DNA of 64,000 bases from Hysterangium stoloniferum. Taxonomy: Eukaryota > Basidiomycota > Agaricomycetes > Hysterangiales > Hysterangiaceae. The stretch spans positions 248,001 through 312,000 of the forward strand of contig WHVD01000068.1 of NCBI GenBank assembly GCA_015178975.1, given 5' to 3'. The notes under the pieces are model-generated. The model searched no databases. It saw only the letters and a list, made by a program, of their open reading frames with translations, and had not been told where the DNA came from. The position numbers and the translations under genes are program-made. Each line of letters opens with the position of its first letter. Within the stretch, counting starts at the first letter, position 1. This document shows, piece by piece, positions 46,178 to 55,964 of the stretch.

Positions 46178-49100
46178 TCAGAGTGATGATAAAGGTCCAG
46201 GTTTACTCAGATAAGCTGTGTGGAAGTCAGTGACAATTTCCATAGCGTGTCCAAGTTCTGTGGCCAATATCCATGAAGTTTCCTTGTCAGTACCTTCATA
46301 ACCTGCCCATTTGACTAAATAGAGCAATTTACAAGTACATTGGCGATTGTTGATTTTAGAATCCAAAAATTTGGAAACTTCAAATTTGGGTTCTCCGTCA
46401 ATGATGACCAGAGGGGGCGGAGGTTGAATACATTCCGGGATTTTGTTAGGAACACAGGGTTCTAACATGGAAGCATGGAAAATGGGGTGAACTGCTCACA
46501 TACTGTCGGGAAGTCGGAGAGTCCATGAAAGTGAACTGGCTTGTGCTATAATTTCAAAAGGGCCTAAGAATTTCTCAGTGAGTTTTTTAGAAGGTCGGGT
46601 AGTACGGAAAAATTGAGCTTTTACAAAAACCTGATCACCAATTTTAAAATTAGGAGGTGGGATCCTGTTTTTGTCCACGGAACATTGGTAATATTCCTAT
46701 GTGGGAGAAATAGCTTTCTGAAGTTCTTGATGTAATTTGTCGAGGTTGGTAATAAATTCTTGAGCACGAACAGAAGCCAAATCATGTTTGGAATGTACTG
46801 TGAGATTCGGATTATAGCCTTTGTTGGTGAAAAAAGGAGAGATGCCAGTAGTAGCATTTGGAGAGTTATTGTAGGTGAATTCTGCAATCGGAAGAAGGGA
46901 TTTCCAGTTGTCCTGTTGATAATTGCAATAAATGTGGAGATATTGTTCCAATGTTTGATTAACGTGTTCCGTTTGTCCATCACCCTCTGGGTGATATCCC
47001 GAGGTGAAGTGTAGTTTCATGTTGAGGGCTTTTCTGAGGGCCTGGAAGAAATGGGAGATGAACTTGGAGCCTCAATCGGAAGTTACATGAGATGGAACTC
47101 CATGTTTGGAAAATATGTGAATAATGAAAAGTTCCGCTAATTGTAAGGATGTGATTGTATCATGGGTGGGTATGAAAATGCCTTGTTTCGAGAATCGATC
47201 CACAACAACTAGAATAGATGTAAAGCCTTCAGAAGTCGGAAGTTGTTCAATAAAATCCATGGAAATTGAGTTCCAGGGTTTTTCCAGTATCGGAAGTTGT
47301 TTGAGAAGGCTGTATGGCTTATGCCTCTGGGTCTTAGAGTGTAAGCAGGTGGTGCATGACTTACAGAACTGGGTTATGAAATCTCGGAGGTTGGGCCAAG
47401 TATATTTTCTTCAGATTAGACCAAAAGAGTATTGTTAATGCCATAATGTCTGGAGATTGGATGATTGTGTTTGTACTGAAGTACGTGGAGTTGGAGATTA
47501 TTGGAATCTGGAACATAGATGCATCCATCAAGACAGATAAAACCTTGAGAGTCTTGTGACCATCGGGGTTGGTTGGGATTATTGGGAACTTCTAGGTGTG
47601 GCTTGAGGGCTGGGTCGGAAGTGAGTGCAGAAAGGATATCTTGATGTAATTGCTCAATGTCCATAATCATAACACTACACATAATTGGATAGTAGAGGGA
47701 AGTTGCTCCAATAGATGCGGAAAGTTGTTGCATTGTAAAAACTGGTTTCAAGTTATGTGGATTAACAACGGCATAGTTACTTTCCCCCTCTTTAGGATAG
47801 ACATCCCAACGTCAAGTCATGGCATCTGGTTTTCCACCAAGATGTCTGGGTTGGAAATGGATAATCATGTTGAAAGCAGAAAGAAATTCAGACCAGCGGG
47901 CTTGCTGGTAGATTAAAAGTTTAGTGGTAGAAAAATATTCGAGAATTTTGTGATCGGTAACAACATCAATGGGAGTTGCGGAACCTTTGAGATAATGATG
48001 CCAATGTTTGAAAGCCTCAAAAATCGCCAAAACCCATGGTTGAGTTTTATGGGTAAGATGAGTAAGTGGTATTGTAATATCCGAGTAGTTCCAAATAAAA
48101 CGATGGTAAAAGTTGGTGAAACCCAAAAATGACTGAATGGCCTTGACTTTCCGTGGTTCGGGCCAATCACAGACAACTTGAACCTTGGTTTCATCCATAT
48201 GGAGACCCTCAGGTCTGGTAATGAAACCTAAGTATTCAATAGAATCCATGTCAAAGTAACATGTTTTACCATTGTCGAAAAGACCATTTTTACGGAGTCT
48301 TCGGAAGACTTCATGGACCTGTTCATCGTGAAGTGCGGGATCCTCGGAAAATACCAAAATGTCATCCAAATAGACTATAACACATACGTCAAGCATGTCA
48401 GAAAATATATTGTTAACAAAATGTAGAAAAGTGGAAGGGGCGTTGGTAAGGCTGAACGGCATAACCAACCATTCAAAGGATCCATAGCAAGTCTGAAAAG
48501 CAGTTTTCCATTCATCACCCTCAGCAATTGAAACCAAATGATAAGCATGTTTGAGGTCTATTTTGGTATAAATTCGAGCTTCCCGTGGGGTGTCGAGTAA
48601 ATCAGTAACAGGTGGAAGTGGATACTTATCTTTCTGTGTGATGGAATTTAATCCTCTGAAATCAGCAGAGTCAAAGGGAGCCATCCTTCTTTCTGATGAA
48701 AAGGACGGGTGCTCCATAGGGAGACTTTGAGGGATGGATAAAACCTATCGACAGATGTTCATCCAGGAACTCCCGAATAGATGAAAGTTCTGATTGGGAT
48801 AATGGGTAAATAGGTCCTAACAGAGGGTTTGAACCAGGCTCAATATCGATTTTTAAGTTGTAGGGCCTATATGGTGCAAGCCTGTCAGCTTTTTGCTTAC
48901 TGAAAATGTCTGTGAAATCATGGTATTTTTCAGGAACTCCTTCCAGATTGGCTTTTAGCTCAGATAATTCTGGAGTCGCAAAACATCCAGATGCTTCATT
49001 AACTTTTAAGCTGATTGAAAAGCACTGCAAACCATCCAGTTTACTCACCCTAACAAATGCCGAAGCATTAATGAGAGAGATTTTTGGAGGCATGGAGGTT

Positions 49101-49636
49101 TTGGTAGAAGCTGGAGTCATTGATGCCAAAAAGGCGTTGGCCGGAAAAGACATTACAGGAGGAACTGAAGTGTCGGGAATTCGGAAATTAATACTGCCCA
49201 ATACCCAGTCAATCAACGGATTATATCAGGTGAGCCAGTTGTATCCAAGAACTACTGAACAGCTAGAGTCCAACTGTGTTACAAAAAAGGTAACCATCTG
49301 GGATGTTCCACAAGGGAACCGGATAGACATGTCGCAGGCTTGGGTAATTGCCGTATTGCTAGTGCCGTCAAACAAGCACAAGGAAATTGTGGGAACAGAA
49401 TGGAGTTTCAGATTATGTTTTGTGGCAAAGGTGGTATCTACAAAACAGTGTGTGGAGCCAGAATCTATCAGAGCTCGGAACACTAAATTTCCAAGAAGGT
49501 CAGAGACGAGTTTTACAAATAATGAATCAGGGTTAGAGAGAGCGGACGCATTGAGACGGATAACTTCAGAAACACGGAGAGAGTCAACACAACCCTCTGT
49601 CCATGCTGATTCCAGAGGGTTGCTTACTCTTTTTTT
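46178..49636 (-). pseudogene. E2 pol, degenerate
   Basis: Protease at 49,226-49,560 (ALIDSGSTHCFVD, DSSCSVVLGYNWLT). The linker and RT start are at 48,671-49,216. RT lies at 47,812-48,717 (DFRGLNSITQKDKYPLPPV, YTKIDLKHAYHLV, VIVYLDDILVFSED). The RNase H N-terminal half is deleted: THKTQPWVLAIFEAFKHW joins positions about 85 residues apart in E3. Integrase pieces are at 47,072-47,260 and 46,697-47,020 (GDGQTEHVNQTLEQYL), and the chromodomain at 46,178-46,468 (LLYLVKWAGYEGTDKETSW). At 49,630-49,636 an A7 run (minus) puts gag and pol in one frame. Confidence 0.88.
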
Positions 49637-50846
49637 GAACTCCGTGGCAGGTTTTTCCTTAGACGTTGTAGTCATGGTGGAAGTTGCCATGTGGGCCTTG
49701 GAAGAGTTAGATTTAACAGTACAGTCAGAAACCTTGTGTCTGCCTTTCCCACAGAAAAGGCAGAGGTCATTGTCCATACATCGTTGTTTCTCCTTCAGGG
49801 GGGGTGAGTTTACCGTCAGTACCCAACAAATGGGAAATGTCGGGTTTGTCGGAAGTTGACTGTTTATTCTTATTGGATTTCTTGTCTTTCTTCTGGTCAG
49901 AGTTTGATTTCCCAGTATTAGTGCCAGAGTTGCCAGTGTTATTGCCTGAGTTGTTGCTGGAAGACTTGCTAGTTGATGCCTTGTTATTCTGAGAATGTTC
50001 TGTCGGGTTCTCTTGAGAGACCTCGGCTTTTCACTTCCAATAATGGGCATCGGATGTCTGAGCTTTAATCCACATAAGTTGGAGAGTTTTTGGCTTCCCA
50101 TCTTTGCAGATTTCGTCTTTAAGGCATGACAGAAGTCCCATATAGAAATGGTGCCTGAGGGTGGAATCGTCCCATCCACATTGTGTGGTGAGGGTATTGA
50201 ACTTGACAAGGTAATTGGAAACTTGTTGATTGTCCTTCATCTTAAGTGTCATTAATTCATTTTCTGCTTCGCCAGATTGATCGTATGGTCCGAAATTAGT
50301 TTCCAGTTTTTCCACAAATGCATCCCAGTTGTCGAGCCTTATGGGTGTCTTGTCGGATATTCCAGATAGTCTGGGTTCAAACCAATCCTGAGCAGTATCC
50401 TTGAGATAAGAGAGCGTAAAATTAACTTTTTGACTGTCAGATTTAAATGCAGCAGGTCGATCACGGAAACTGAAATGGCATTGGAGAAGGAAATTCTTCA
50501 ATTTTTTCAGATCCTTGCCAGTAAATGGTTCAGGTTCTTTGACTCCGGTGCAGGATGATTATTTACTATCCTCAGTGGATTTCAAATAGTCAGTGAATTT
50601 CACAATGGAGTTGATAAACAACATTTCAGTCGGTTCATCGGAAGATTTCTTTTTCGATGATTCTGGCTGATCTTCTGCTTCATTGTTGGAAGTGTGGGCA
50701 ATATTGGGATCCTTCGTTACCTCGGTAACTTCCTCAGTAACTTCTTCAACTGAAGCTGATGTTGTCGGCTGAATTGGGGTTTCAGGTTGGGTTGTATAAA
50801 GTTGCAATGGGATTGAAGTTGGGATGGTCCTTCGGCAGCTTTGCAT
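49637..50846 (-). pseudogene. E2 gag, degenerate
   Basis: N-terminal part at 50,559-50,846 (Glu-rich), capsid-like core at 50,031-50,501 (FSFRDRPAAFKSDSQKVNF, LENWDAF-like NWDAFVEKLETNFGPYDQSG), and zinc knuckle near 49,760 (CLFCGKGRHKVSDC, CX2CX4HX4C). A stop at 50,031 and a break near 50,540 separate the parts. Long plus-strand ORFs over this region (48,906-49,859) are antisense shadows. Confidence 0.85.
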
Positions 50847-50891
50847 TTGGGACCCATGATGAGCGAGTTGCAGAGTTGAGATCTGATATAC

Positions 50892-51434
50892 TGTTAAGTG
50901 CCATGTTGGAAACTTATTCCGGAACTATCAGAAAGTCACCAGGTAGTCAGGAACTATTGGATAGGGTCAGGACATTGCTTCAGCTTATGTGCTGCGCCTC
51001 TACGCAAACGCTCAAAGTCCTTAATTTCAGAGGTGAGACTTACAATGGAAGATACAGATATTCAGAGTTCCTAAGAGTTCCAAATATCAAGCGTACAGAA
51101 AGACGGAAGAAGGAATAAGAAACTAAGTCGATATCAGATCTAAGGTAAATTACAAATTCGCAGAAACTAATATAAGTCTTCTCATTATTGTACTACAAAC
51201 TGAGACCATAATAAGACAGAAAAGGAAGTATTCTTAAAATGGGAATAAAATAAGACATATCAGAGAGACAATATTCCAAAACAGGAATATAATAGACAAA
51301 CGAGTGAATACTTGTCAACGGACAAATTGCCAAATGTGGAACAAGGGAAGAATGCAGAAGATATAGTAACTATGATGTTCCATAGTTGGAGATTGGAAGT
51401 CAGATATTGAAACATCTGGGAATGGGTTGTAACA
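50892..51434 (-). repeat. 5' LTR of E2
   Basis: 543 bp, stem-loop at about 50,977-50,998. The bases just inside (minus GTATATCAGATC) contain no TGG-type primer-binding site. Confidence 0.92.
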
Positions 51435-51439
51435 GTCCT

Positions 51440-51725
51440 GTAATGTAATTTGTGCCATTGCTTTGTATAATTGATCTACATGCTGCAATTCCTCATCTTC
51501 AGAGGAATAATTACAGTCTGACTTCTCACCCTCCACCATCCTTGTGCATAGTTCTTGGCCAGGAATACAAAGAACAAGTTTATCAACCTTCCTCCCTATT
51601 TCAGTGTTACCAGAAAATCCTTCCAGCATGTATATCTTGTGAAGAGTCAACCTGATATGATTATTAACTCTCTCTTGCTGTAATGCATTCTCTTTCACTG
51701 TACCAAATAGCAGGATATCTGTATG
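51440..51725 (-). pseudogene. C-terminal part of an older ORF split by E2 and E3
   Basis: The minus frame reads TDILLFGTVKENALQQERVN, then HIRLTLHKIYMLEGFSGN, a Glu/Asp-rich segment (SSEDEELQHVDQLYKAMAQ), and ends ITLQD, with K and stop beyond E2. The 5' continuation lies at 61,805-62,010 on the far side of E3. The mix of basic and acidic helices with an H-x-L-x-x-I-x-x-L-x-GF motif reminds me of C-terminal ends of KDZ-type transposases or related basidiomycete hypotheticals; this assignment is weak. The reconstruction across both TSDs is firm. Confidence 0.55.
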
Positions 51726-52536
51726 TGTTAGGATACACACACAGGGCGGGTCTCGTGAGAAACCCGCGGGATATCCGGTAGGACTTGGCTTCAGCTTATA
51801 GGCTGCGCCCTCGCTAGATCGTGTTGTCCAATTTCGAACAGGCGGACGGGAATCCCGGGGAGTCCGGGCGGGGTTCGTAAGTCGTAGGTCGTAGGTCGTG
51901 AGGTCGTGGGTCGTGAGTCGAGATAGTCAGGAGAGGTAGATACGCCGGAGCCCGTGGGCTCCGACTAGTGCGAGCGGTGTGATTTAGAGTAGGGAAAATA
52001 TATAGATTAAAGGGGGGAATAAACTACTAATTTTCTGACTGGATTGTATGTACAACATCTGCCAGTTTAAATAGACCATGGAGTGAATGAACATACTAAT
52101 CCGGTAATAATGAAAACGAAACTAACAAAACATAAACGGGAAATGTAAACACCAAATTTGGTGTTAGGAACGGGACGGAACGGAGCGGAGTCCGAATCGT
52201 GACAAAGCATAACCCATAACGGGAAACGGAGCGGGAGTGGAGTCCTAATCGTGACAGGTCGTTTGACTAAAACGGGAACGGGGCTCGAATAGAGCGGTGA
52301 CGGGATTCTGAGCAGGGTCCGGTGACTGATGCGTGGGACGAAGACGGACATAGACAGAGACGGAGTCCGGGGGAGGTCCGGTTACTGATATGTGTCGTAC
52401 TGAGGTCGAACGTAACGAGTCTTGACGTAACGGAGTCCGGGCGGGAAATCCTATAAACAGACGATTGGTGCTTGTAGCGCGTGGGGGCGTACGGGTTAGT
52501 GCCCGGAGTCCGGCGGGATTTGTCCGGGTCGTAACA
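51726..52536 (-). repeat. 3' LTR of E3
   Basis: 811 bp. Contains the stem-loop at 51,787-51,809 (GGCTTCAGC, TTATAG, GCTGCGCC), a GTCGTAGG/GTCGTGAG microsatellite near 51,880-51,920, and a minus-sense TATTTAAAC box near 52,070. All differences from the 5' LTR fall to the right of about 52,190. Confidence 0.93.
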
Positions 52537-52554
52537 GTATCCTCCCTTTATGCC
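52537..52554 (-). promoter_or_regulatory. Polypurine tract of E3
   Basis: Minus strand AAAGGGAGGATAC abuts the 3' LTR start (TGTTACGACC), the usual place for plus-strand DNA priming. The adjoining GCCGAAGTCCC phrase is shared with E2. Confidence 0.75.
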
Positions 52555-52686
52555 GAAGTCCCAAAGAGGCTCTAGACCTAGATAAGGTTCTTGTCGGCTA
52601 CGCGCATGTGTCAAAAGTCATGTCGGTTACACGTATGTGTCAAAGAGTCATGTGATCTGGAAGGTAAGGTTCAAACGCGACGAGCC

Positions 52687-52696
52687 TATATAAAAA
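52687..52696 (+). promoter_or_regulatory. TATA box of the E3 accessory gene
   Basis: TATATAAAAA lies 60 bp upstream of the ATG at 52,747, on the strand opposite gag-pol. This implies transcription independent of the LTR promoter. Confidence 0.55.
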
Positions 52697-52746
52697 TTTG
52701 AAAAAATAGAAATTTCTTCTTCTTCATTACCCCCATCATCGTCACC

Positions 52747-55700
52747 ATGGGACCAAAACCGACACCACGCAAGCCAATGCCGACAGCAGGGCCCTCCACG
52801 GGCACTCCGTATCGGGCACCATGGAGTGCGGCCCAATTGTTGGCGCGGCGAGAAGAGCAGCGCCAACTGCGTGAAGCAGCAGAGAGAGAGGCAAGGGAGG
52901 CCGAGGAGGCCCTGGACAAAGAGTATCGGGAAGCATTGGCCGCGGAGGAAGAGGCCGCGAAGGAGAGGGAACGTGAGGCGGAGGAGGCTGCGCGAGTGGC
53001 CGCGGAGAACGCCCGGGTGGCTGCAGAGAAGGCCCGGGTGGCCGCGGAGAGGGCCGCCGTTGTTGCGGGAAAGGTAAGTCCCAATGCTCAACTTGTCGAA
53101 CTTTTCACTGACTGGTGATTTTCAGCGCAAAGCGACAGAGGTGGAGTCGGAGTCCGAGGGGGAGCCGGAGAGCCCCCAAAAGGTAAGTCTCATGTCCGTG
53201 GGATAACCGATAAAACTGATCATATCAACAGAGGGCAAGGAAGGCGGCACCAGTCCGACTGCCGACGCGGAACGAGCCGCGGTGCTCCGGTTGTAGTGAC
53301 CGGAACACGGAGTGTAACAGGAAGTCCGGCCGGGGGCCGGGCTGCTATCAATGCGCGCACCTCAAGGCGAGGTGTTCGCTTGTACATGAGCAAGCCGCGG
53401 GGTCCGGGGCACGGGACATTAGCGGGACGGATGGGTTTACCGGGTTGGACGAGGTCCTCGGGCGGATCGCTGAGGGCATCGAGGCCCAAAACGTGTTGCT
53501 CCAGAAGAGCAACAAAGTCCAAATGAAGGTGGCGAAGGAGCTGTCCGGACTCCGCGGGGAGTTTTGGAAGTTCCTGGCAGAGTATGGCGGCTATGTGTAT
53601 GAGGAGCCGCAGATCGGAAGTTCCGAGGATGCCGGGTCGGATGAGGAAGGTGTTATGTATTTATAGGTTTTTTCCGATTTTTAACCAATCTCCCCCTAAC
53701 AAATTGTGAAAACGAAGTTTAAATGTACTTATATTGCGACGACAAAATTGTACAATATTTTCTTAATTTATCTTGAATTTTTACAATTTATTTTGTATTT
53801 TTATCTGATAAATTGAGCAAGATATTGAATTTCTAACGTTTATTCTTTTTTGATTAATATGTCGGGGACTCGGCGCTTAGTCACAACGCGCGAGGTTATA
53901 ATCATGTGACATTCACATGACATTTCAAACTCCGAGGCCGACAAAACGCGATGTGAAATAATCGCGCATAAACAAGACAATATATATATTTTTTTTATAT
54001 TATTATAATAAAATATTATATTTATAACTAACTAAAAATAAATATAATAAATATATAATAATATAAAACCGGCCACTGTGATTATTACACGGTGCGCGGG
54101 AAAATCGTCACAACGAGTGACAACCGTCACAACAGGTGACAGTTGTCACAAGGGCGCGCGACGGTCACAGAGGCGCGCGACTGTCACAAAGGCGCGCGAC
54201 TGTCACAAAGGCGCGCGACTGTCACAAAGGCGCGCGACTGTCACAAAGGCACGCGACGGTCACACAGGCGCGCGACGGTCACAACGCGTGACAGTCACAA
54301 GACGCGAAGGATATCATACGCGCGCACAGGCGCGAGAGCATTATGTCAGCATATATGCTACTACAGCAAAAACCGGAAATGTCTGGAACATTCCAGTGAC
54401 TGCCAAAGGAATAGTAGTTAATAGGTACTAATAATAGATAGAATATTGTAGAATATTCTGTAAGTTTCCAGAATGTTCTATTATGCCAAGAATATTCTAT
54501 AGTGTCTTAGAAAGTAGTTAGAACCTCCCACAATGCTCTAGAAAATTCTAGAAAATTCTAAATGACATCATTCCTTCCAGAATGACATCATTCAATCTTC
54601 TAGAATCTTCTATATGTCTCAGAATAAAATGTATATAAGGAGCTCAGCTCCAGCCCCAAAATAATAATCAATTTTATCAACCCATTTATCAACACATCAG
54701 TGTGTCACTGCAGCTAGCAGTTTATTGCCACCTCTTAGTTGAGCGTCTGGCACCTAGGATTCCCTGTCACCTCTTGTTGAGTAATTTGACAGTAATTCTA
54801 CCAATCAGGATTCCCTGCCACCTCTTGTTGAGTAATTTGGCATTAATCCTTTGTACTACAGTCACCTCTTGTTGAGTAATTTGACTGCTTGTTACATATT
54901 TGTTATTTGTAGTTTAAGACTTCAGTCACCTCTTGTTGAGTAATTTGACTGATTATTACATTGCAAATAATCTTTGTTACATTTCTTGTTATTTGTAGTT
55001 TAAGACTTCAGTCACCTCTTGTTGAGTAATTTGACTGATTATTACATTACAAATAATCCCTGTTCCCTTGCTCATTTATTGTGAATCAGTAAAGCATATT
55101 CACAAAACATCTTAAAGTGTTTGAGCATAAATCAATACTGAGAATATCCTTGCAAGATCCTAAAACTACATTAAGATCCTGATAAGTTAATATCACAGTA
55201 GACCCTGTAGGTTAGTGTAAATAAAGCATATATTAGCCAAATAGTGTTTTATTCTATATCTAATCTTTTGACCTGTTTATAAATATTTTTACTGTTTGAC
55301 AAATAGTATAAAATATATATAAACTAGCTAGCATTGAAGTTAAATCTAGCTTCGGAATCAGTAAATTGTTATTCTTATTTTAGTAGTTGTTATCACAGAA
55401 AAAGAACAAGCTTGCACAAGCAGCTCTCAAAACCTTCTTTGCGAAGTAGGGTGCATATATTCAAGTAAACTCTTGACTTCAGGGGTTCTAAGTCTATTTA
55501 GGCTGCCACTGATTAATATCAAATACTTAAATTATTTTACCTTGCAGTGAATTGAGTATTTGCACATTTTGATAGAGCATTGGACTCCTTTTTCGGAAAA
55601 TAATATTAAAATAAGCCTAATACATTACAGAAGGGGTTGCCGCGGAGATCGCGGAGCTTCCTGGGGAAATGGCTGAGGCGGGAAAACAGGAGGCGGGAAA

Positions 55701-55758
55701 ACAGGAGGCGGGAAAACAGGAGGCGGGGAAAAAAGACAGTCCCATAAATGTAGACTGA
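52747..55758 (+). CDS. Opposite-strand accessory Zn2Cys6-like protein of Gypsy E3
   Basis: Exons 52,747-53,073, 53,126-53,182 and 53,232 onward; introns of 52 and 49 bp, GTAAGT donors and CAG acceptors, all phase 0. Start context CACCATGG. Exon 1 (109 codons) is a Pro-rich start then a Glu/Ala/Arg coiled coil (ARREEQRQLREAAEREAREA). Exon 2 is acidic (VESESEGEPESPQK). Exon 3 has CSGCSDRNTEC, nine residues, CYQCAHLKARC at 53,283-53,375, that is CX2CX6CX9CX2CX6C, the fungal Zn(II)2Cys6 spacing, then a second coiled coil (IAEGIEAQNVLLQKSNKVQM). A solo LTR (53,651-55,629) splits exon 3; beyond it the frame continues (VAAEIAELPGEMAEAGKQE, then EAGKQ repeats) to TGA at 55,756. Ancestral length about 308 residues. 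DNA binding is inferred; role in the element unknown. Confidence 0.75.
53651..55629 (+). repeat. 1,979-bp solo LTR nested in the accessory gene, TSD GAAGG
   Basis: Begins TGTTATGTATT and ends CTAATACATTACA, with exact GAAGG duplications at 53,646-53,650 and 55,630-55,634. It has a plus-sense TATA phrase (AAAATGTATATAAGGAG) near 54,628. Internal repeats are a 19-bp GGCGCGCGACTGTCACAAA array near 54,152-54,285, and TCACCTCTTGTTGAGTAATT copies between about 54,768 and 55,035. It adds a stop five codons after the junction in the accessory gene. Confidence 0.92.
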
Positions 55759-55964
55759 AAGTAATATAGAATAAAAAACAATTTGAACATAATAAAAGTA
55801 AAGTATGAAAAACATAAGAATAAAAGTCAAAGTCAAAGTCCATGGGAATTCCACTTAAAGACTTGAAAAAGACGTGTCAGAACCTGTAAAAGCAAAGAGA
55901 GACATAGGGCGACAGGGAATAGTGAAAATGAGTCCAAACGTAACACGGGGTCCGCGGAGTGCGG

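Larger units (their letters stand above)
44224..51434 (-). mobile_element. Ty3/Gypsy chromovirus E2, full length, decayed; TSD GTCCT
   Basis: LTRs at 44,224-44,767 (3') and 50,892-51,434 (5'), ends TGTTAAG/GTAACA, with exact GTCCT duplications at 44,219-44,223 and 51,435-51,439. A polypurine tract (minus AACAGGGGGGTAC) abuts the 3' LTR. By hand the LTRs differ at about 44 of 543 sites, about 38 of them transitions. Gag-pol on the minus strand is broken by stops and a deletion in RNase H. An opposite-strand accessory ORF lies between pol and the 3' LTR. Confidence 0.92.

Noticed and set aside
48906..49859. 317-codon plus-strand ORF inside E2
   Set aside because: It is antisense to E2 protease/gag, and the same region of E3 has no comparable plus ORF, so it looks like a chance shadow frame.
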